DNA from: an uncultured Pseudomonadales bacterium
GTDB lineage: Bacteria > Pseudomonadota > Gammaproteobacteria > Pseudomonadales > IMCC2047
NCBI GenBank assembly: GCA_947258895.1
Contig: CAMYKE010000167.1
Span: 1 to 8,676, forward strand
Direction: 5' to 3'
DNA length: 8,676 bases
The notes beneath the pieces are model-generated. The model was not told the origin of the DNA. It saw only the letters and a program-made list of their open reading frames with translations, and made no database searches. The first letter of the stretch is position 1; every line of letters begins with the position of its first letter. Below, one piece after another: positions 5,231 through 8,676 of the stretch. Position numbers and translations under genes: made by a program.

Positions 5231-6596
5231 CCCCGTTGGGATCAAAACAGGTTTTTAGCGCTCGCATGTAGCCGATTTCCTCCTGGCTGCGACTATAGGC
5301 AAGATAGTCGCGCTTTAACAGGCCCACCCCATGCTCCGCCGAAATGCTGCCTCCCAACCCTGCAACCACGTCGAAAACCTGTTTGTTGACCACTTCACAG
5401 CGGGCGAAGAAATCCGCGCGTTCCATATCAGCCGGTTTCAGGATATTAAGGTGCAGGTTGCCATCGCCGATGTGGCCATACCAGACGATCTCAAAATCCG
5501 GGTACTGGCCGGAAACCACGTCCTCAACCGATTGCAGGAACTCCGGTACCCTGGACACCCGTACCGACAGGTCGTTCTTATAGGGAGTGAATTTCGCAAG
5601 TGTCTCGGATATGTCCTCACGCAACCGCCACAAATTCATCGCCTGGGTTTCATTCTGACTCATTGTCCCGTCCAGCACCCAGCCTTCTTCCAGGCAGCGT
5701 TCGAACAACTGCATTGCCTGCTCCTCAATGGCTTCGGAGCTAGCCTCAAATTCCAGCAGCGCATAATAGGGCGCCTCCTCCTGACAGGGCTTCTGTAGTT
5801 CGGTGGCCGCAGTCACGTGATGCAGCGCTCGATCGGAAAAGAACTCGAAGGCGGTGATATCGAGCTTCTCGCGAAAGGTCTCGGATACTTTCATCAATGC
5901 TTCAAACTCCGGCACGGCCAGCACCAATACCGTCAGGTTTTGCGGCGGCCGCATCAACTTGATAGTGGCCTCGGTAATGAAGCCCAGGGTTCCTTCCGAG
6001 CCGATAAAGAGCTGCCGGAGGTCGTAACCGGTAGCATTCTTGACCAGGCCCTTATTTAGCTCGAGCACGTCACCCTTGCCGGTCACTACCGTCAGGCCGG
6101 CCACCCAATCACGGGTCAGGCCATAGCGGATCACCTTGATGCCGCCGGCATTAGTGGCGATATTCCCGCCAATCTGGCTGGAGCCGGAAGACGCAAAATC
6201 GACCGGGTAAAACAGATTATGCTCGGCCGCGTAGAGCTGCAATTGCTCGGTAATCACACCGGCCTGACAGTTGACGGTTCGGTCGGTGGCATTGAATTCG
6301 CTAATGGTGTTCATGCGCTCGAAGGCGACCACGACCTCGCCATTGGTTGCCATCGCACCGCCGCTCAACCCGGTACGCCCACCCGACGGCACCAGCGCCA
6401 GGCCTTGCTCATTCGCCAGCCTGACCAGTTCCTGTACTTGCTGCGTGCTCCGCGGGAACACCACCGCGGCCGGAGACGGTGCGAATACACGCGTCCAGTC
6501 CCTGCCGTAGTGTTGCAATGAATCCTGGTCCACACGTATATCGGACGGATCGATAACCGTGCCCAATCCTTTTACCAACGCCTTGCCAGCTGCCAT
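5202..6596 (-). CDS. d2hgdh: FAD-linked D-2-hydroxyglutarate dehydrogenase (GlcD/LDH-D family)
   Basis: This flavoenzyme of the FAD-binding PCMH / FAD-oxidase C family (464 residues, full length) most likely oxidises D-2-hydroxyglutarate to 2-oxoglutarate. The FAD domain shows PSGGRTGLSGGAM (70-82), GGNIATNAGGIKVIRYG (143-159) and GSEGTLGFITEATIKL (199-214). The C-terminal domain has the metal/substrate residues of D2HGDH enzymes: His375 and His382 in YGHIGDGNLHLNI, and Glu421-His422 in SAEHGVG. It ends with the typical DPNGVMNPGKLF. The ATG at 6596 has GGGAAG about 9 bases upstream. The function call rests partly on its divergent neighbour serA: in Pseudomonas a D2HGDH next to SerA removes the D-2-hydroxyglutarate that SerA produces. 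D-lactate or glycolate dehydrogenase are the alternatives from sequence alone. Confidence 0.87.
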   Translation of the reverse strand: MAAGKALVKGLGTVIDPSDIRVDQDSLQHYGRDWTRVFAPSPAAVVFPRSTQQVQELVRLANEQGLALVPSGGRTGLSGGAMATNGEVVVAFERMNTISEFNATDRTVNCQAGVITEQLQLYAAEHNLFYPVDFASSGSSQIGGNIATNAGGIKVIRYGLTRDWVAGLTVVTGKGDVLELNKGLVKNATGYDLRQLFIGSEGTLGFITEATIKLMRPPQNLTVLVLAVPEFEALMKVSETFREKLDITAFEFFSDRALHHVTAATELQKPCQEEAPYYALLEFEASSEAIEEQAMQLFERCLEEGWVLDGTMSQNETQAMNLWRLREDISETLAKFTPYKNDLSVRVSRVPEFLQSVEDVVSGQYPDFEIVWYGHIGDGNLHLNILKPADMERADFFARCEVVNKQVFDVVAGLGGSISAEHGVGLLKRDYLAYSRSQEEIGYMRALKTCFDPNGVMNPGKLFG

Positions 6597-6621
6597 ATCA
6601 ATGTTCTTCCCGAATAATTTA

Positions 6622-6655
6622 TTGCGTCATCCACCGAGCGAAATATGGTACCATA
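6622..6655 (+). promoter_or_regulatory. Probable serA promoter with a 12-bp palindrome over the -10
   Basis: TTGCGT (6622-6627) and TATGGT (6644-6649) are separated by 16 bp and would start serA transcription near 6656, giving a leader of about 63 nt. The -10 is the left half of the perfect palindrome TATGGTACCATA (6644-6655). The palindrome therefore offers a TATGGT on the minus strand too, toward the divergent dehydrogenase gene. Confidence 0.4.
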
Positions 6656-6718
6656 GCACGCCTTCCGGACAGCCAACATTTCTAATCAAATCAACCGTCA
6701 CAGGAAAGAGCAGCCCCT

Positions 6719-7954
6719 ATGCCAGCCCGTAATTTTTCCTTCGATAAAGCCAGGATCAAGGTCGTCTTGCTCGAGGGCATCCACCAAAGCGCGGTAGCGA
6801 CCTTTAACGGCGCCGGCTACCAGCAGGTAGAACGGGTATCCAAGGCACTCACCGGAAATGCCCTGCTCGAAAAGATCGCCACTGCGCATTTTCTGGGCAT
6901 CCGGTCACGCACCCAACTTACGGCAAAAGTGCTGGACGCCGCACCCAAACTGTCCGCGATTGGCTGTTTTTGCATCGGCACCAACCAGGTTGACCTGGAG
7001 GCCGCCACCCGCAAGGGAATTGCGGTATTCAACGCACCCTACTCCAATACCCGCAGCGTTGCGGAACTGGTATTGGCCGAGGCCATCCTGCTGATGCGCG
7101 GGATTCCGGCAAAAAATGCCAGTAGTCACCGCGGTGGCTGGCTCAAGAGCGCCAGCGATTCCTACGAGATTCGCGGCAAGACGCTGGGTATCGTTGGCTA
7201 TGGCAGCATCGGTTCGCAATTGAGCGTGCTGGCGGAGTCACTCGGCATGCGGGTCATCTTTTATGACACGGTCACCAAGCTGCCGCTTGGCAACGCCGAA
7301 CAGGTTCGCGGCCTCGACGAACTGCTAGGCAAGGCTGACGTGGTCACCCTCCACGTTCCAGAAACCGCGGCGACCCGAAATATGATCGGCGCAGCGCAAC
7401 TGGCCAGACTCAAACCCAACAGCGTACTAATCAACGCCGCCCGCGGCAGCGTTGTGGACATAGACGCCCTGGTATGCGCACTGCGTGGGAAGCGACTTTT
7501 GGGTGCGGCAATCGATGTGTTTCCCGTCGAACCACAGGCCAATGACGAGGAGTTTGCATCACCCCTGCGTGAATTTGACAATGTAATACTGACGCCCCAT
7601 GTGGGCGGTAGCACTGTTGAGGCTCAGGCCAATATCGGCGAAGAAGTTGCGACCAAGCTGGTCAAGTACAGCGACAATGGCACGACGATATCCAGTGTCA
7701 ACTTCCCGGAGGTGGCGCTGCCGGCACACCCCGGCCAGCATCGCCTGCTGCACATTCATCAGAATATACCCGGCATCCTCTCGCAAATAAACCAGGTTTT
7801 TTCCGACAACAATATCAACATCAGCGGCCAGTACCTGCAAACCAACAAGGATATTGGCTACGTCGTGATCGACATCGATGCGCAATACAGCACAATTGCT
7901 CTGCAAAAGCTGCGCACGATCGAGGGCACCATCCGCAGCCGCGTGCTGTTTTGA
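6719..7954 (+). CDS. serA: D-3-phosphoglycerate dehydrogenase (SerA)
   Basis: SerA oxidises 3-phosphoglycerate to 3-phosphohydroxypyruvate with NAD, the first step of serine synthesis, and enzymes of this type also reduce 2-oxoglutarate to D-2-hydroxyglutarate. At 411 residues it matches E. coli SerA (410) along its length. It has the Rossmann motif VGYGSIG (159-165) with Asp183 for NAD, and the catalytic set Arg242 (NAARGS), Glu271 (FPVEPQ) and His294 (TPHVGGST). A C-terminal ACT domain (about 341-411) contains HIHQNIPGIL and NNINISGQYLQT; His347, Asn349 and Asn367 correspond to the E. coli serine-inhibition residues His344, Asn346 and Asn364. Feedback inhibition by serine is therefore expected. 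The ATG at 6719 has GGAAAGAG ending 8 bases upstream. No clear terminator follows. Confidence 0.97.
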   Translation: MPARNFSFDKARIKVVLLEGIHQSAVATFNGAGYQQVERVSKALTGNALLEKIATAHFLGIRSRTQLTAKVLDAAPKLSAIGCFCIGTNQVDLEAATRKGIAVFNAPYSNTRSVAELVLAEAILLMRGIPAKNASSHRGGWLKSASDSYEIRGKTLGIVGYGSIGSQLSVLAESLGMRVIFYDTVTKLPLGNAEQVRGLDELLGKADVVTLHVPETAATRNMIGAAQLARLKPNSVLINAARGSVVDIDALVCALRGKRLLGAAIDVFPVEPQANDEEFASPLREFDNVILTPHVGGSTVEAQANIGEEVATKLVKYSDNGTTISSVNFPEVALPAHPGQHRLLHIHQNIPGILSQINQVFSDNNINISGQYLQTNKDIGYVVIDIDAQYSTIALQKLRTIEGTIRSRVLF

Positions 7955-7993
7955 ACAACAAGCGATGCGCTACTCAGCAAACTAAAAATAGAT

Positions 7994-7999
7994 TATGAT
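7994..7999 (+). promoter_or_regulatory. Candidate -10 element upstream of the acetolactate-synthase-like gene
   Basis: TATGAT lies in an A/T-rich patch of the 121-bp spacer after serA, and would start transcription near 8006. No matching -35 is seen at 16-18 bp. Because no terminator is visible after serA, read-through from serA is an equally good explanation for expression. Confidence 0.28.
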
Positions 8000-8075
8000 T
8001 AACGCCTCGCGCGAAACATAAATAACACCAGAAAAATCAAAACTACCTGCCAGCGCAGTGTCCGGGAGACCCGCC

Positions 8076-8676
8076 ATGAAAGCATCCGATCTGTTTGTAA
8101 AATGCCTGGAATCCGAGGGAGTCGAATATATCTTCGGCGTCCCCGGGGAAGAGAACGCCGACTTCATGCTTTCCCTGGAGGAGTCCGAAAAAATCAGGTT
8201 TATCCTGACCCGGCACGAGCAGGGCGCGGCGTTCATGGCCGAGATTTACGGCCGCCTGACCGGCATGGCCGCAGGTTGCCTGGGTACACTCGGGCCGGGA
8301 GCAACCAACCTGATTACCGGGGTGGCCGACTCGAACATGGATCGCGCACCGATGCTGGTGCTGACCGGGCAGGGCGCCAGCACGCGACTGCACAAGGAGT
8401 CCCACCAGGTGATGGACGTGGTCGAAATGTTTACGCCGGTTACCAAGTGGGCCCACTCCATCATTCACGAGGACACCATTCCGGAAACCATCCGCAAGGC
8501 GGTACGCGTGGCGTGCCTCGAAAAACCCGGCGCGGTGCACCTGGAGTTACCGGAAGACATCGCGGAACGACAAACATCGCAACAGCCCATGGACCGTCGC
8601 CGGGTGCGCCGGCCGGTGCCGGCCGACAAGATCGTCGATATCGCCTTCGAGCGGCTCAAACAGGCCCGGCGCCCGG
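8076..8676 (+). CDS. Acetolactate synthase large subunit-like ThDP enzyme (5' part, runs off the window)
   Basis: The first 200 codons of a thiamine-diphosphate enzyme of the acetolactate synthase/IlvB family are present. They begin MKASDLFVKCLESEGVEYIF and continue GVPGEEN (21-27). TRHEQGAAFMAEIYGRLTG (45-63) contains the conserved ThDP-activating Glu48, followed by TLGPGATNLITGVAD (71-85), SHQVMDVVEMFTPVTKW (109-125) and PGAVHLELPEDIA (151-163). The order is that of the ThDP pyrimidine-binding domain, and the sequence is closest to the single-subunit 'acetolactate synthase large subunit' group known near 550 residues. The ATG at 8076 has GGGAG 7 bases upstream. The ThDP GDG motif, FAD site and any regulatory subunit gene lie beyond the window. 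It likely condenses two pyruvates to acetolactate, but related ThDP decarboxylases cannot be excluded. Confidence 0.9.
   Translation, partial: MKASDLFVKCLESEGVEYIFGVPGEENADFMLSLEESEKIRFILTRHEQGAAFMAEIYGRLTGMAAGCLGTLGPGATNLITGVADSNMDRAPMLVLTGQGASTRLHKESHQVMDVVEMFTPVTKWAHSIIHEDTIPETIRKAVRVACLEKPGAVHLELPEDIAERQTSQQPMDRRRVRRPVPADKIVDIAFERLKQARRP

Noticed and set aside
7955..7990. Terminator after serA (AGCG-ATG-CGCT)
   Set aside because: The stem is only 4 bp with a 3-base loop and has no T-tract.

Overview
The window reads as an ordinary chromosomal stretch of a gammaproteobacterium. The GC content is in the high 50s by eye and genes are packed on both strands. The products (an E. coli-type ArgE and ArgA, and a short ACT-domain SerA with an FAD-linked 2-hydroxyacid dehydrogenase beside it) match what is known from Pseudomonas and related marine lineages. 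The species cannot be named from this window. I saw no CRISPR array, tRNA, rRNA, phage gene or intact transposase.

Left part (1-3675): the 5' two thirds of a GspE/PilB-type secretion or pilus assembly ATPase runs leftward off the window. It is divergent from an argE-argA pair whose genes are one base apart. ArgA makes N-acetylglutamate and ArgE removes the acetyl group from N-acetylornithine, so the pair carries the first and the deacetylation steps of linear arginine synthesis.

Middle (3676-4720): about 540 bp with no convincing gene follow argA. This stretch holds a 227-bp element with 21-bp terminal inverted repeats (20 of 21 matching), TA at both ends and an interior that can fold into a three-way junction. 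It looks like a MITE-type non-autonomous mobile element. Ten bases beyond it lies a strong intrinsic terminator for a leftward gene encoding a small exported helical protein. Then comes a very AT-rich divergent regulatory region with GTTAC repeats and a possible 16-codon leader ORF that overlaps the start of a DUF402 gene.

Right part (4721-8676): the DUF402 gene converges on and overlaps the 3' end of a D-2-hydroxyglutarate dehydrogenase gene, which is divergent from serA across a 122-bp spacer centred near a 12-bp perfect palindrome. SerA makes 3-phosphohydroxypyruvate and is known to reduce 2-oxoglutarate to D-2-hydroxyglutarate. The neighbouring FAD enzyme oxidises that product back, so the pair forms a metabolic couple for serine synthesis. 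The window ends in the first 200 codons of an acetolactate-synthase-like ThDP enzyme.

The items most worth a second look are the MITE-like structured element, the leader ORF and AT-rich control region in front of DUF402, and the shared palindrome between serA and its partner gene. Nothing here amounts to a clearly new defence or mobile system.
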